NCBI GenBank assembly: GCA_030052745.1
Contig: JANBVO010000009.1
Location: forward strand, 1 to 64,000
DNA length: 64,000 nucleotides
From: Pleurostoma richardsiae
Lineage: Eukaryota; Ascomycota; Sordariomycetes; Calosphaeriales; Pleurostomataceae
Direction: 5' to 3'
The notes under the pieces are model-generated. The model searched no databases and had not been told where the DNA came from. It saw nothing but the letters and a program-made list of their open reading frames with translations. Positions 11,121-23,434 of the stretch are shown one piece after another (the first letter of the stretch is position 1; each line of letters opens with the position of its first letter). A program made the position numbers and the translations under genes.

Positions 11121-11874
11121 TATGCACGGCTAGCAATCGGCCACTACGGTGGTCCCGCCATCTCGAGCATCTTTGCGAGCTTGGCTGTCAGGCTTCCTCG
11201 CTTATGAGATGGCTGCCCGCGCCTCCATGCATGTTCGAGTATAATCCCCTCTTCTGTTTCTGTTCAGTGGTGCGCCGATTTTCTCAATCGTTTGTCCGAA
11301 GGCAGCTCACCCATGTCATATGACGAGTCGTACGTATTACGAACATCTTCCTGAGCAGGTAATTTACAAATCACTCGACATCCTACGCTCGGGAGGCTAC
11401 TGCCCACTCGAGTGCTTTGGACACATCATGGTTATTAATTTTGCGATACTGGACGGTTGTGAGACGCATGGCCTCGACCGGTCGATGGAAGGCTTCCTCG
11501 CTCATCATGCACCCAGATGTGAGGAACGCCAACCATCCCTAGACTTCCTCAGTGTCATAATTCTGCGGCGATCAGACTTGATTACCGCGCACCCGAACCT
11601 AGTCGGGGGATAGAGGGGGAATTCCGACAGGAGAACACCGACTGTGTCCCATCCACTCTTGCTATGGAGAATACGAACGGCATAAGGCCTTATACTTTGT
11701 ATCATAGACAGCTACTACTCATCCACCACTTAGTCACTAATGGAACGACTCGCTGATTTTCACGATGTCGTTTATATTTCCGCTGCACACTTGCCCATAA
11801 TCTCACGTGGATGTGTTTTGCATTGTCAAATGGTACACGGCATTGGTCTAATCTTGCTATCGAGAACTTGACAC
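11121..11874. other. Convergent intergenic region, Pumilio and SelO 3' ends
   Basis: Holds 3' untranslated sequence of both flanking genes. The open frame at 11320-11613 has no recognisable protein character. No regulatory tract of the AGGTACCT kind is present. Confidence 0.5.
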
Positions 11875-13923
11875 CTACGAACTGCAGCTGCACTGCATTG
11901 CTCTTCCTGTCCGTGGAACATCGCTTGTCCACCGGACTTCCTCTTCTCTGTCTCCCTCGTACGTCTTGCCCTCAAACGTCTTCCCGTCCCACTGGTCTTC
12001 GAAGGGATGGAGTGCCATATGCATGGCCCGCTTAAGAACATCCCGTTCTCCCTCCTTTTCCACTCGTCGAATGATCTCATCTAAAATCCAGCCCCTGGGG
12101 ATGAAGCTTGGGTTGACTCGCTTCATGGCCTGGATGCGCTCCCCATCTCTCGTCTCGGAGATGCCGCCCTGGTCTTCGCCCTCTGCCCAGTCCTCGATCA
12201 TTCTCTGCCGCCATACCTCCAGCCACTCTCCCACCCTGCTCCGGCCTTCCTCTTCGCCTCCTCCGCCGGTGACACCGTCGCTATAGAAGAAGACGCTCGC
12301 CTTCTCCGCCCTCGCCTCCTTCGTCTCCAGCTCGGAGAACTTCAGCCCGCTCAGCCTGCGGAAGAAGAGGTTGAAGTCGAGCTCCAGCGCTTCCATCGTG
12401 TCGAGGAGGCTGCTGAAGAGGTCGTCGAAGTCGGACTCCCGGAAGCTGCGTATCCCGAGGCGTGCCGCCATGAGCCGCTTGTACTCGGACATGAAGACGG
12501 CCTTGTACTCCTCTCCCGTCTGCATGATGATCTTCTCTGCCCGACTGATGATCTTTTCGGACTCTTCGTCCTTGACCCCCTTGTTGACGAAGGTTTCGTC
12601 GTCTACCAGTGGGCCCGCTCCTAGCAGCTCTCCAAGCGCCTCGCCGAAGCGGACCAGATTCCACCATATGATGGAGGGCTGGTTTCTATAGCTATACCTC
12701 AGGAAGTGGTCGTCATGGTTGGGGGTATAGGACGGGTCGAAGTTGTCCAAGAACGCGAACGGGCCAAAGTCGATGCTCAGACCGAAGACGGACGTGTTGT
12801 CCGTGTTCAGCACTCCGTTCATGAACCCATACGCCTGCCATTGCGCCACCGTCGCAGCGTTTCTCCTTACCACCTCTCGGTATAACCTGGTAAATCTGTT
12901 CTCAGCGACCTCGTCCGGCCCCTCGATCGCTTCCTTGGACACGCCACGCGGTGGAGGCGACGAGCTCGTCGGCTCTTCCGGGTTCTCCAGTCGCCCCGGG
13001 AGGTTTTCCCAGTCGCCGAACACGTCTTCGGCCACGTATGTGGCCAGCCGTCTGATGAGGCCTCGGTCTCCCCGCGCCCTCAGGATGTCGAAGTTCCCCA
13101 GCCGAATCCAGCTCTGCGCGAAGCGCACCACGATGGCGCCCGGCTCGACCGTCTCGCGGCGCACCTTGCTGTGTGGCAGGAGCGTCAGGGCTAAGGCGCG
13201 CGTGGACGGGATGCCCAGCGCGTTGAGCGCCTCGCTGACGACGAACTCGCGGATGCTGCTGCGCAGCACGGCCTTGCCGTCCGCGAAGCGGCTGTAGGGG
13301 GTCAGCCCCGCGCCCTTGAGCTGAACCTCGTAGCGGACGCCCGTGGCCGGGTTCGTCGCTTCGAAGAGGCTGATGGCACGGCCGTCGCCCAGCTGGCCCG
13401 CCCACTGCCCGAACTGGAACCCGCCGTAGCACTGGGCCCAGGGGTAGCCGCCCGTCTGCGCCACCTCGTCCCAGCCGTGCAGCCTGTTGCCGGCCACGGT
13501 CTGCCGGAACTCCTCGGTCTCGGCCTCCTCGGGCTTCAGCCCCAGGTCGCGCAGCGCCGCGGGGCTGATGGCCAGGAGATCCGGGTCCTTCTGCTGCTCC
13601 GGCCTGACCCAGGTGAAGGCGGCACCGCGGACTTGGCGCGGGAGGATCTGGTCGCGCGGCGTCTTGTGTGAGTCCGCAGGGGCGGGGAAGACGTCGTCGG
13701 CCGGGAGCTTGGAGGTGTAGGTCCAGGATTTGGGCAGTTCGGCCAGCGAGACGCCCGCAGGTTTGCTGCCGTTGGCGGCGGCGGCGGCATCCGAAGGAAC
13801 CCCCGGGCTTGCGCCATTACCGGCTGCTGACTGTGAGGCCATCGAGTGTAGTCGTTGATATCGCGGGTTCAGAAGAAGGGCTTTGTGGGGTTGCAGGCAG
13901 CGCAGCGCAGGGCGGAAAAGCAT
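11875..13923 (-). CDS. SelO/YdiU-family protein AMPylase (Fmp40-like), mitochondrial
   Basis: Single exon, 682 residues. The first ~30 residues (MLFRPALRCLQPHKALLL, RYQRLHSM) look like a mitochondrial presequence; a second Met at residue 28 could give a shorter form. The kinase-like fold of the SelO family is clear: LKGAGLTPYSRFADGKAVLRSSIREF, the GIPSTRALAL block, and YGFMNGVLNTDNTSVFGLSIDFGPF with the conserved Asn/Asp metal-binding motif. Known members transfer AMP to Ser/Thr/Tyr of mitochondrial redox proteins. The C-terminus ends CSCSS, so Cys occupies the third position from the end, where animal SelO carries selenocysteine. This is expected, since ascomycetes lack selenocysteine insertion. 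Confidence 0.92.
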   Translation of the reverse strand: MLFRPALRCLQPHKALLLNPRYQRLHSMASQSAAGNGASPGVPSDAAAAANGSKPAGVSLAELPKSWTYTSKLPADDVFPAPADSHKTPRDQILPRQVRGAAFTWVRPEQQKDPDLLAISPAALRDLGLKPEEAETEEFRQTVAGNRLHGWDEVAQTGGYPWAQCYGGFQFGQWAGQLGDGRAISLFEATNPATGVRYEVQLKGAGLTPYSRFADGKAVLRSSIREFVVSEALNALGIPSTRALALTLLPHSKVRRETVEPGAIVVRFAQSWIRLGNFDILRARGDRGLIRRLATYVAEDVFGDWENLPGRLENPEEPTSSSPPPRGVSKEAIEGPDEVAENRFTRLYREVVRRNAATVAQWQAYGFMNGVLNTDNTSVFGLSIDFGPFAFLDNFDPSYTPNHDDHFLRYSYRNQPSIIWWNLVRFGEALGELLGAGPLVDDETFVNKGVKDEESEKIISRAEKIIMQTGEEYKAVFMSEYKRLMAARLGIRSFRESDFDDLFSSLLDTMEALELDFNLFFRRLSGLKFSELETKEARAEKASVFFYSDGVTGGGGEEEGRSRVGEWLEVWRQRMIEDWAEGEDQGGISETRDGERIQAMKRVNPSFIPRGWILDEIIRRVEKEGERDVLKRAMHMALHPFEDQWDGKTFEGKTYEGDREEEVRWTSDVPRTGRAMQCSCSS

Positions 13924-14888
13924 TTACGGATTATTAAGCCTTAGCGAGAGGCTGTCATGGGAGAAACGGCTGCTGGATGAAAGCACGGATTATGATATTT
14001 GCCAAAAGAAAAGGAGGTTTGGACTCTGCCGAGCGCAGCGCCTCTCAAGAGGCGAGGGGCGATATTCCGATGCGGCGCGGCGATTGATGCGGTCGCCGAC
14101 GACGTCAAGATCCCGGAGTGTCAAGGTGACATCACCGGGCCGCAATGAATGGATGAAGGACGTGCGCGAGTTACTGGGGATTTAATATGGGCGTTCCCGA
14201 CCAAAGACCAGTCAATTACAGTTCTGACTGCGTCTCGAAGGATCAATAAGGACCAGCAACGACACGGCAGGTTGCGACATGAAAGGCGCAGATTCTATTG
14301 TATGTACGTGCGCATCACCAGCCACAGTTTCCCATACGTCAACGGGAAGAGAAGCTCGTTGATGCTCGCTAGCTGACAAGAGATTATCTACTAAGGTATG
14401 GAAAGGTATCTAGATACCTGCACTGCCTATGCATGTGGATCTTAACGCCGACTCGTTAGATGGCGTCACCAAAGATGAGGCATTTGGCCCCGCAGCCAGA
14501 GAGACACGGCTCGGCGATGCCCCGGAAACCCCCGCGGGCCGGAGCACGGTCCGGCTCCCTTCCCAACTCATGCGTGATGTCAAAGGCGCCAGCGGGCACA
14601 CGCTGCCTTGCTTCGAATAATGCTAGCAGAGACACCACATCGCGCCATGTTCCGCTGGTAGTGCGCCATTACTAAGTCCGCTGCCGGTCCTTGAATGGTC
14701 AGCACCTGAGATATAGAGATACGCACAGTAGCAAGGCCCTCGGGTATATCGCAGCTCCGCCGATATACTTACGTAGGGCGGCAGGTAATCGAAGCTATTT
14801 ATTTCCCCTCCTTATCGCAATGTGCTCTGGCCAACAACACCCACATTGAGGTCTTTGCAGTTGTCCCTCTTGTTCCCTTCGCTCGTGT
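13924..14888. promoter_or_regulatory. Divergent promoter region, SelO and aldo-keto reductase
   Basis: About 1 kb between two divergent starts, with no supported gene. It contains an aaggtatggaaaggtatctagatacct tract around 14393-14420, related to the AGGTACCT elements seen in other divergent promoters of this window. Confidence 0.45.
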
Positions 14889-16067
14889 ATGAATCTTTTC
14901 AGGCCGCAGGTCCGTCTATTCCTCTCATCTCGTCTCTCCCGGACACCAATACCTCGAAGATTTCCGGCACTCAGGACACAAGTCTTCCGCAACATGAACT
15001 CGCTCACGTCGGCTTTCAACCCGGATGCTTCAGGGAAGGATCCCAAGCAACTCGCGTACATCCCGGCACTCAAGCTGAACGATGGCCATGAGATACCCAT
15101 GGTATGAACTCTCCTCGGCGGCAGAGGGTGCTGGCGTTCGTGTTGCTTTTGTGACTAACCGATCATATGTAGATTGCATATGGCCTAGGCACTGCTAACT
15201 ACAAGGGCGGTGGCAGCAAGGGCATTGACAAGGAAATCGTGAACGTCACGGTGACTGCCATCAATTCCGGGTACTGGCATCTTGACGGCGCCGAAGGTGA
15301 GCTCGTCCTCCCCCGCAAGGGATTGGAAAGAACTGACTGGTCATCCTTCTGTAGCTTATGGAAATGAGGAAGAGCTGGGTAAGGCGATCAAGGACGCGGG
15401 TATCCCGCGGGATAAGCTGTTCGTAACGACGAAATGTACCGCTAAGGAGGGTAAGGCCATCGAGGAGTCCTTCTCCGCCTCGCTGAAGAAGCTGGGCCTC
15501 GACTATGTTGACCTGTACCTCATTCACTCGCCTTTCTGGGCCGAGGGCAAGCCCAAGGAGCTGCAGGACAAGTGGGCGCAGATGGAAGCCATCAAGGAGT
15601 CCGGCCGTGCGCGGTCGATCGGCGTCTCCAACTTCCTGCAGAGCCACCTCGAGATCGTCCTCGAGACCGCCAAGATCCCGCCGGCCATCAACCAGATCGA
15701 GTTCCACCCGTATCTTCAGCACGGCGGCCTGCTCGCCTTCCAGCGGTCAAAGTCCATTGCCGCGGCGGCGTATGCGGGGTTGACCGCTATCACCAAGGCT
15801 GCTCCCGGCCCCGTCGACGGTATCTATGCCTCGCTGGCGAAGAAGTATGGCGTTTCGGAAGCCGAGGTCGCTCTGCGCTGGATTCTTGACCAGGACGTCG
15901 TGGTCATCACGACCAGCTCGAACGAGCAGAGACTGAAGACATATCTCCGAGACCTGCCTAGCTTCAAGCTGACTCCGAAGGAGGTGCAAGAGATAGGTGA
16001 GCTGGGCCAGCAGAAGCACTTCCGTAGTTTCTGGAAGGACAAGTTCGCCGCCGATGACAGGCGCTAA
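14889..16067 (+). CDS. Aldo-keto reductase (Ydl124w-like)
   Basis: Exons 14889-15101, 15173-15296 and 15355-16067 give 349 residues. The catalytic tetrad is visible: Asp109 and Tyr114 in HLDGAEAY, Lys139 in VTTK and His170 in [14 protein letters not shown] and the C-terminal [12 protein letters not shown] nucleotide-binding block also fit. The fold is an NADPH-dependent TIM barrel reducing aldehydes and ketones; the closest remembered match is the yeast alpha-keto amide/ester reductase group. The first 35 residues are Arg-rich with no acidic residues ([19 protein letters not shown]), like a mitochondrial targeting peptide. An internal Met at 14994 would give a cytosolic form of normal length, so dual targeting by alternative starts is possible. 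Substrate is unknown. Confidence 0.88.
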
Positions 16068-16330
16068 GAGAGTTCCGATAGTCTTCAAGAAAAGACAGAT
16101 AAGACACTCTACATCAGTAGTTTAAGCACTACTTGCTGATGAGTAGTCATGAGAACCCACGGACTTTATAGAATATGTGATAAGTCAGTGTCTCTGCGTT
16201 ATGTGATGTGTGAGGACGGGCTTGAGATCAGTGACTTGATCATCTAATCAGCCCGAGGGACATCGGCATAGTTACATGTCAAGTGTCTGCAGGAGAAATG
16301 CTTCAGATACACCGAGGGGCTCTCCCGCCT

Positions 16331-17535
16331 CTACAGTTCGTCGTCAGACTCCGTCTCGCTCCCGTCATCATCGGTAACTTTTGGAACAGCCAAAGCAGGG
16401 GCTGTGTTTTGGGGGGCTTTCGAAGGTCCAAATGGTAGACGGCGGGGTGGTGGTGGGGTTTCTTGCTTCCCCGGAGCCTCCTTCTTATGCTGTGACTTGG
16501 TCGAATCTCTCAGGTTTGAGCTTGGAGGCTCCTCGCCCTCGTCCTCGTCCCCCTCGGTCTCTGTCTCCTCTCCTTCGGTAGTCTGCTGTTCTTCGTCGAG
16601 CGGTATGTCTTCGGTAGTGTCGACATCCATTTTGTCGAGACCGTCATCGGGCTCCTCGTCATTGCTGGGAATAACTTGATCGTCTGCCTTCCGCTTGGAA
16701 CGTCGTGAAGGCCCGGGACTGTGATGCGCCGAAGTACTTTTCTTTGACCTTGCAGTATGTCCCGCTTCCCCTTTGGTGCTACCGATGTTAGCACCTGCAA
16801 TTATGCGCTGCTGCTCTCGAATCTTGAGTTTCTTCTCGTTTAGGATGTCTCTGAACTTTTCCAGGAGAGCTGATTCTTCTTCATCCTTGGCTTTGATAAG
16901 TTCCTCAAGCTGTGTGTTCAACTCCTCGACGGCCTTTTCAAGATCTGATGCTTTGCTGGTGGCGGCTGCTAACTCCTCTTTTAACTCTTCCCGAGATGCA
17001 AGAGCGACATGGCACCAGTCATACATCTCAATTCCTTCATCAATCTTAAACTCCAGAGTAAACTCGCCAATGCGTTGCTAGAGCCATGCCGAGTCAGTAT
17101 TACCAGGCATGCGGGGACAGCCAAGAGGGGCTCTTACGCCAAATGCCTGTATCTTCTTCCGGAAAGCAAGGGTGATAGAGGCGTCGACGCTGACCCCTGC
17201 GGTCACCTCGATGTCCTCGACGGTCTGCCCATCTCGCAGGATTGAGGTGAGAATGGACTCCCACTCGCTCTCCGAGCAAGGGCCACTCTTCGCCCTGGAT
17301 TTGGGGATCTGACTATGCTTCACTGCAGGAGGACCGACAAGTTCATATCAGCTCTGTTCAAGACTGAGCGACGTGCGTGTGGACACGTACAGGAAGTCGA
17401 GTAGACTCCAGTGCCCTCGGTCGCCTCCAACTTCAGATCGAGTGAGCGCGAGCCCGCTGGGGTGACACCAAGTATGATATACGCATCCCTCTCATCTGTC
17501 CTCGGGATCCTCAAGAGGTAAGCAGGGGCTGCCAT
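16331..17535 (-). CDS. XRCC4-like non-homologous end-joining factor
   Basis: Exons 17535-17391, 17322-17138 and 17077-16331 give 358 residues. The N-terminal ~125 residues read as a beta-rich head (YLLRIPRTDERDAYIILGVT; the repeat of strands ends in IGEFTLEFKIDEGIEMYDWCHVAL). A long coiled-coil stalk follows (SREELKEELAAATSKASDLE to LNEKKLKIREQQRIIAG). The last ~130 residues are disordered, with a basic nuclear signal (RRSKRKADD) and acidic stretches. This head-stalk-tail plan and the MYDWCHVAL junction match XRCC4/Lif1, the dimeric scaffold that binds DNA ligase IV in NHEJ. Head and stalk come together only when both introns are removed. Confidence 0.85.
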
Positions 17536-19280
17536 GACCGACGATGGAAGTGACCGAGGCGCGGTGTTAGTCTGGCGGGCGCCTGGATTAGCAAGAAATG
17601 TGTCTAATTACCCCTCGAATTACTTGATGGATGAGTCTGAGGTTAAAATAAGGTGCAAGCAGATCCCGCGTGGTGATCTACTAGTTAGGTTTGGATGTGT
17701 GAAACACTCAGGAACGGGTAGGACTTGCCGAAGGTGAGTGATGTCAGGTATTTTAGCCACGCTGCGGGACGGGAAGACGGCGCTGGGGTTGACTCAGAGG
17801 CCTCGTGTCGGAACCCACAATGCCTACGTTAACCAAGCAAGTCTTCATGCCAGTGTGAATGTCGGCCGGCCTCTGCCAGGATAGATTCACGTTGACAGGA
17901 ACCGACCGTATCATTCAGCCAGGCAGCTTCGTTCACTGTGGATTCACTATGGATGCATACGGGGAGCTAAGCATTGAATGGGTGGAAGCCCCAAAGGTGC
18001 TAAAGAGAGGTACCTGAGGTATCTTAGAGCTCCCGTTCGGGTGCAGGTACCAAAAAGTACCCTGGGTAAGCTGTTCTAGGCTAAACTGTCCCGCTCGTAC
18101 CGCCAATCCGGGCGGTCGTGGCTATCGTAGGTACCTACGGTTGGGTAAGGGAGGTGTAGGTAGGTACCTAAGGCACATAGGTACTTTAGCTGCCCAAGGT
18201 GCCTCCTCCCTCGTACGTGTGTATAGGTAGGTATATATATCTTAGGTACCTACGTAGGTAGCTACATAGGTACCTTAGATACGGCGACGATCAAAGCACC
18301 TATCCAGGTAATATCAATGTGGTTTCGGAGGGAAATGTGTCTTGCCCTAGCCACACCTCAGATGTTAAGAGCGCTGAGCTATTGTGCGGGATATGGGAAG
18401 GAAGACTTGGAAGTTGAAACATGGCATTTGTCCTCGTGGCTTTTAGCGACCGAGGAAGGAGGGGTACGCAAAGGTACCCCCTGCACCAGCGACCTAAACA
18501 CAGCACACGAAAGATCGCGTCAAGCTCCGCGTCGCCGCTGCCCAATTAAATAGGCGGAAGCGCAAAGCACTAGCGCACGGACCAGGTGCGGAGACGCCGG
18601 GGGACCAGTCAAGGTGGCTGGTGGAAGGGCCCAGCAAGGCAGGTACGTACCTCACAATGGCTGCCGCACCGCTGTCTGAGTCCCCAGCCATTTTTTCTCA
18701 ACGCCCACTAGAGCCGTCATCCCGACCTCTCCTCTGAATGCCCGTACACCACACCCACCCACACCACTGTCTCTTTCCTTTGACATCCAAAATCCGTCTC
18801 TCTCTCACTACCCCCTTCCCTTAACTCCCTTCAGTTCAAGCTTTTGCTCAGCCATTTTCCGCTCGCTTCCGCATCTGCCGATAGGTGTAGCGTGGAGGAT
18901 ACATTATCACAGGCTCTCATCTATTTTACCGCGTTACGCATCTCTCCGCCTTTTCGCCCAACCAGCTGTGTCTGGAATCAATCGACCTTCTCCTGCAATA
19001 CCGGGAGAACCCACCCGATACGATCTCGCCATACAACCGGCCGTTCTATCCGCTGGCGAAATTTCCTGTCGATATCTAATCGAGACTCGAGGAAGGCACC
19101 ATTGAACGAGATATGCTGTGTGGTTACTGACCCGGCTGCAAAACGAACGATGATGCTCGCTGCCAACTGACCACCATCGTCCTCCCGCGAACATCGCCTT
19201 GGTGCCGCAGGCATAGATCCGAATCTGTGTGACACGCGACGCTTGATTTTTTTGGGATTCGATCTGCAGCTCCCGGAACC
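17536..19280. promoter_or_regulatory. Divergent intergenic region, XRCC4 and Byr4, with dense AGGTACCT tracts
   Basis: 1.7 kb without a supported gene. Between about 18009 and 18310 the sequence is crowded with ggtacct / taggtac / ggtaggta units, including palindromic aggtacct. The last 600 bp before the Byr4 start is C/T-rich, consistent with a promoter and long leader. Confidence 0.5.
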
Positions 19281-22200
19281 ATGGAAACCTTGCGCCTAAA
19301 GCCTCGGCAATCGGTCGATGATGAGGTTGAGAATTGGGATGACGACGATTTCATGATCGACACCGACGACCTGACCTTTCGGAGCTCTTCAGCGGCGACA
19401 AATAATGCGCAGCCTAGCCGACGTGACTCCCATTCGTCGCACTTCTCCATCCGTTCTGAACTCGAGTCTCTACACGGAGAAGAGGAGAGGCAGGTGCACC
19501 TGCCTGGGAATGATGAGAAGTCGACCCTTGATGCGATCGCTGCTGCAGCTAGCGCAGGCATTCCGATTCCCCACAATGTACCGCCTTCCGCTTTGATGGG
19601 CGGCACGATCAAGAGACTTGGTGGCCGAAAAATCAAGAAGATAATACAGGAGGATTGGGAACACGATCTTGAGCTGCCCGACCCCGGCCAAGCTTTGCGT
19701 ATCAAGCCGCAGGATAGTAGCAAGTTTCCTGAAGTCCTTCGCCAGGTCAGCTCAACGCTGCCTAGTCCCTCAAAATCGACAATGCTACCATCGCCTGCTG
19801 CTCAAGTTGGATCTCTTTCGAACAAAGGCGCGACGCTTACTCCTCCAATAAGTCTCGCAAGATTTCAAGACACGGAAGATGATGACGATTTCTTCGGGGA
19901 TGCTGCCGCTACGATCAAGGTGTCAAAGACCCGCCAACCTACAAGACCCATCTCGCTCATCACGCCGCCGACCCCTCAAAAGAAGGAGACCGGTGACGAT
20001 GACTTCGAAGCTGACCTCGAGCTTCCGTCCGATGGCAAACTCAAGCTGTCCAGCCGGAAGGACATACCCAAGACGCCCACATCCAACAGTTTGGACGACC
20101 TCGATTGGGCTGAGGGCAGTCTCGGCACGAGATTCGGCGGAACTCGTCGAGATGCGCGATCAACCCGCAGCTCTTCCATCTCAGCTTTGAGTCCGAGTAT
20201 CGCGAGCTCGATGACCGCTGAAAGCGAAGATGAAACGTTTGATGGGCTGGTACTCCCGGACGGTCCTCTAGACTTGACCAGAAGATTAAATCAGCGCCGT
20301 CAGAGCCGGTCTCCCCAACGCGAGACCGAGGAGCAGCCGCAACTGTTAAAACAGCCGCCACCGCAACAGACGCCCAAAGCTGAGGCCACTGATAAGGATG
20401 ATTTCTTCTCTGGTCTCGACATTGGTGATGGAGCCGTCTTTGCCTCCAAAAAGCTCAGTCTTCATCGAAACGTTGTGCTCAAAGAAACGAGGCCTGCCAG
20501 CCCGGCTCGCCCGAAGGCCGCGGTGTCCCTTATCTTCACAAACAAGCCAGTCTCAACTGCCTCAAGGCTACCACGTCCGATGGGCGCGCACCACGAGCGC
20601 ACTCACACACAATCCTCCCTAGAACCTGTGTCCGAAAGTGGTGGCCCTCTGCCGCCGCGGGGAAACAGAAGATCCCACTCGCGCTTGGGTCATTCGACTC
20701 AGTCATCCATCTCCAGCTTGGCCACCCCAACAACTCCATCGTCTGCACAGCCTCTAGCACCATCAACCCCGCGTAGGAGAGAGATCGGACAAAAGACATC
20801 CACTGTCTCCCTACGCAACGAACCGACAACTACGAGTGCACAGCTTCTGCGGCTCAAGCGTTCGCTGCCGGCTATGAGGCCACCGCAATCACCCGCGAGG
20901 CCTGTGGCCTCCAGAATCAGCTATGAGCGCCCTCCATCTCGGACAGACACGTCGAGTCGCCCTCAGTCAGCTTTGCGGCCCAAGACTCCAGTGGATAGAA
21001 ATCGTCCCAGCGTGGAGAGCGCTGCCGCCCAGGCCAGAAAGAATCCGGTACCCTTCCTCCCGGCGGGGGCATCTGCTTCTCAATCTCACCACGTGAACGC
21101 GAAGAGCTCGAGAGTCTTCCGTCGGCACGATTCGGACAATAGCATTGACTTCCGACCGACGTCGCGGGCCGTTTCCCGATCTACGATGAGGTCCCCAAGC
21201 CCCTCAAAACGATATCGGAACGCCGAAAAGGTGGGGATGGATGGCCCGTGGCATAATCTTAGCAAGCCCCGGCGTCCGAGACAGTTTGGTGATGGTCATG
21301 AGCTTGACGGCTTCGATGACTTACCGACCTCGGCGCAGGTAGAATCTAGATACATGCGTCAGCCGGTCACCTCGGGTCCTAAGGTCCAGCAACTGCGCAA
21401 CAAGCTCTATCAGAATGTTCTGCCTGACAGGACAAGTACTCCTTCTCCCCTCTCTCCTTATTCACCGATCAAACCAGACCACCTACCACATTTTGCACGC
21501 GATACAGCTGCCAGCCGCATTGCTAGAGAAACGAGTCTCGCTCAGCGCACTCCAGCAAACGGACCGCTGGCGCCTCTGACGGCACAGCGGGTGGCTCAGT
21601 TATCGACCAGAGCCAACCTAAACCCACCACTCCCACACTCCACCGTCAGATCGAAGAAAGCCCGGAAGACGCCCCAGAAACCGTCACTGATCTCGAATCT
21701 CTCGCAGTCCAAGGGAGCCAAAAGTAAGATATCAACCTTTGGGCTACTTACCGCTTAGGACGCACTGACATTCTTCTCCAGCTCTCAACGGCATGTTCTA
21801 CAACCCGGAGACGATGCGATGGGAGGGCAACGAGAATGCCCTCAATGTCTTTGACGCACCAGCATCCTCGCCATCCACAGCGTCTATGCCGGCCCCATTT
21901 TTGATTCGAGAGAAGGAGAATGCCACCCCTAAGCCAGCTCTAATCACCAACATCAACTCGACAAAGACTGTTCAGGTGGTCGGCGGCATGGTATTCGACC
22001 CGCAGAACATGTGCTGGCTTAAACGGCCCAAGTCGTCCGGCAAATCCGAGACCAGCGATCCTATGGATGGGTTCAACGCTATTGATAGCGATGACGACGT
22101 CTTCAAAGATATCCCGGACCTGGAAGACAACGCTGACTCCACCGGAAGCGGCGGTGGACGAGTCAGTGACGTGAAAGATGACTGGCTAGTCGGTGAAGAG

Positions 22201-22353
22201 TTCGACGTTGGTCCCGAGTTCGTGCGGAGACAGCGCGAGGAAGAGGCCCGCTGGAGGAAGAAGTGTGAGAGATGGCTCGACGGCGATGAGCGCAATCAGA
22301 ATACCTGGCGGATGACCATACGCGACCTGGTCACGAGCATAGGTACTCTCTAG
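19281..22353 (+). CDS. byr4: Byr4/Bfa1-type regulator of the septation initiation network
   Basis: Two exons, 19281-21723 and 21782-22353, give 1004 residues. The N-terminus is acidic (VENWDDDDFMIDTDDL), followed by ALMGGTIKRLGG and KIIQEDWEHDLELP. A long disordered Ser/Pro/Arg-rich middle follows. The C-terminal part has paired GMFYNPETMRWEGNENALN and GGMVFDPQNMCWLKRP motifs, which are characteristic of Byr4/Bfa1. Byr4 with Cdc16 (Bub2) forms the two-component GTPase-activating protein for Spg1/Tem1 at the spindle pole body, holding back septation. The intron lies just before the first of the two motifs, so both fall in exon 2. Confidence 0.88.
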
Positions 22354-23434
22354 CGACAAGGTTCTGCACCACTCTCCCTCACTGGCGTTCTGGTGTGATC
22401 ACCTTGGATTCATTTCGCTTCGGTTGGCTAGTCGAAGTTGGGAAAAGTATCACTATTTAATCAGTTTCCTGTCTGATCTGCCATTTAAGACAGACCTTGT
22501 TCTGTAATGATGGGGATATTAAGGCAGGCAATCCGGCTCTTGGTATTAAAAGATTCCTAAGCCTGGACTAAAAGGGGGCGGTTTGGCGGACACATCGTTA
22601 AGCATGGCAAAGGGGTCAACAACATAGACTGGTTTCATGGGAAGCCGGACAGCATCGCGGGGAGATCTTGGTCGATTGATGCCCTTCGCTTGTTTTCTTT
22701 TGTTTTTGGGGGCTGGCAGCGATTATATCCCTAGCTTCCCAGCAGCTGGGGGGTTTCTGAGCTAGGATCTGGGGGGCAAATTCGCCTCCTTGCTCGTTGT
22801 ATGGAACAGGAGAGTAGTGTATGAAGATGTTTGCAGTGGATGGAAGAAGCTGATGGAGCTTCCTTGATGTTGATGAGATGATATGATGATGCCACAAGAT
22901 TCAGAACGACACGACTAAGGGTCGGAAAGGGTTGTCTTGTAACCCTTTCTAGTCGCATGAAGTGCCGAGTGTCGTCCTCCACACTCTTGAGACTCGATGC
23001 CACCAATCTAATAACAAGTAATGCTGATGAACCCGCGATCCAGTGCACATTTCCCTCCTGCAGATATTCTGATTCTGGTGTGATAGGATCTACATGATCT
23101 CCTTGGCTCTGTTTTTTTTTTTAACCTTGACCAAATATAAATCAGCCTTTCCTGGCTCCGTGGGTGTTCGTTGGTCAAGGTACTTCATGAAGTGTTGCCT
23201 CGAGTAATTGCTGGAGAGTGAGTGAGTGGGGTTTGATTCCGCAGCGGGGCAGCACAACGGTTCTTAAGCGTCCATCCACCCCGTGTCTTGGACACTGCAG
23301 AGCATCACCAGCATCATCGCCTCTGGCAGTGTACCTCTACATCACCCACCACTCGGACGTCCCTCCTTTCGCTCCGCTAAGCCTATCCTCTAATACTCTC
23401 GACGCATCCTCTCAACTCGCACCATCCGCCCAAG
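22354..23434. other. Intergenic region upstream of the Get5-like gene
   Basis: About 1.1 kb, no supported gene. A poly-T run lies near 23112-23122. The final 200 bp before 23435 is C/T-rich like other promoters in the window. Confidence 0.4.

Noticed and set aside
12743-13432. Long open frames on both strands inside the SelO gene
   Set aside because: GC-rich shadow frames of the SelO coding sequence with no independent motif.
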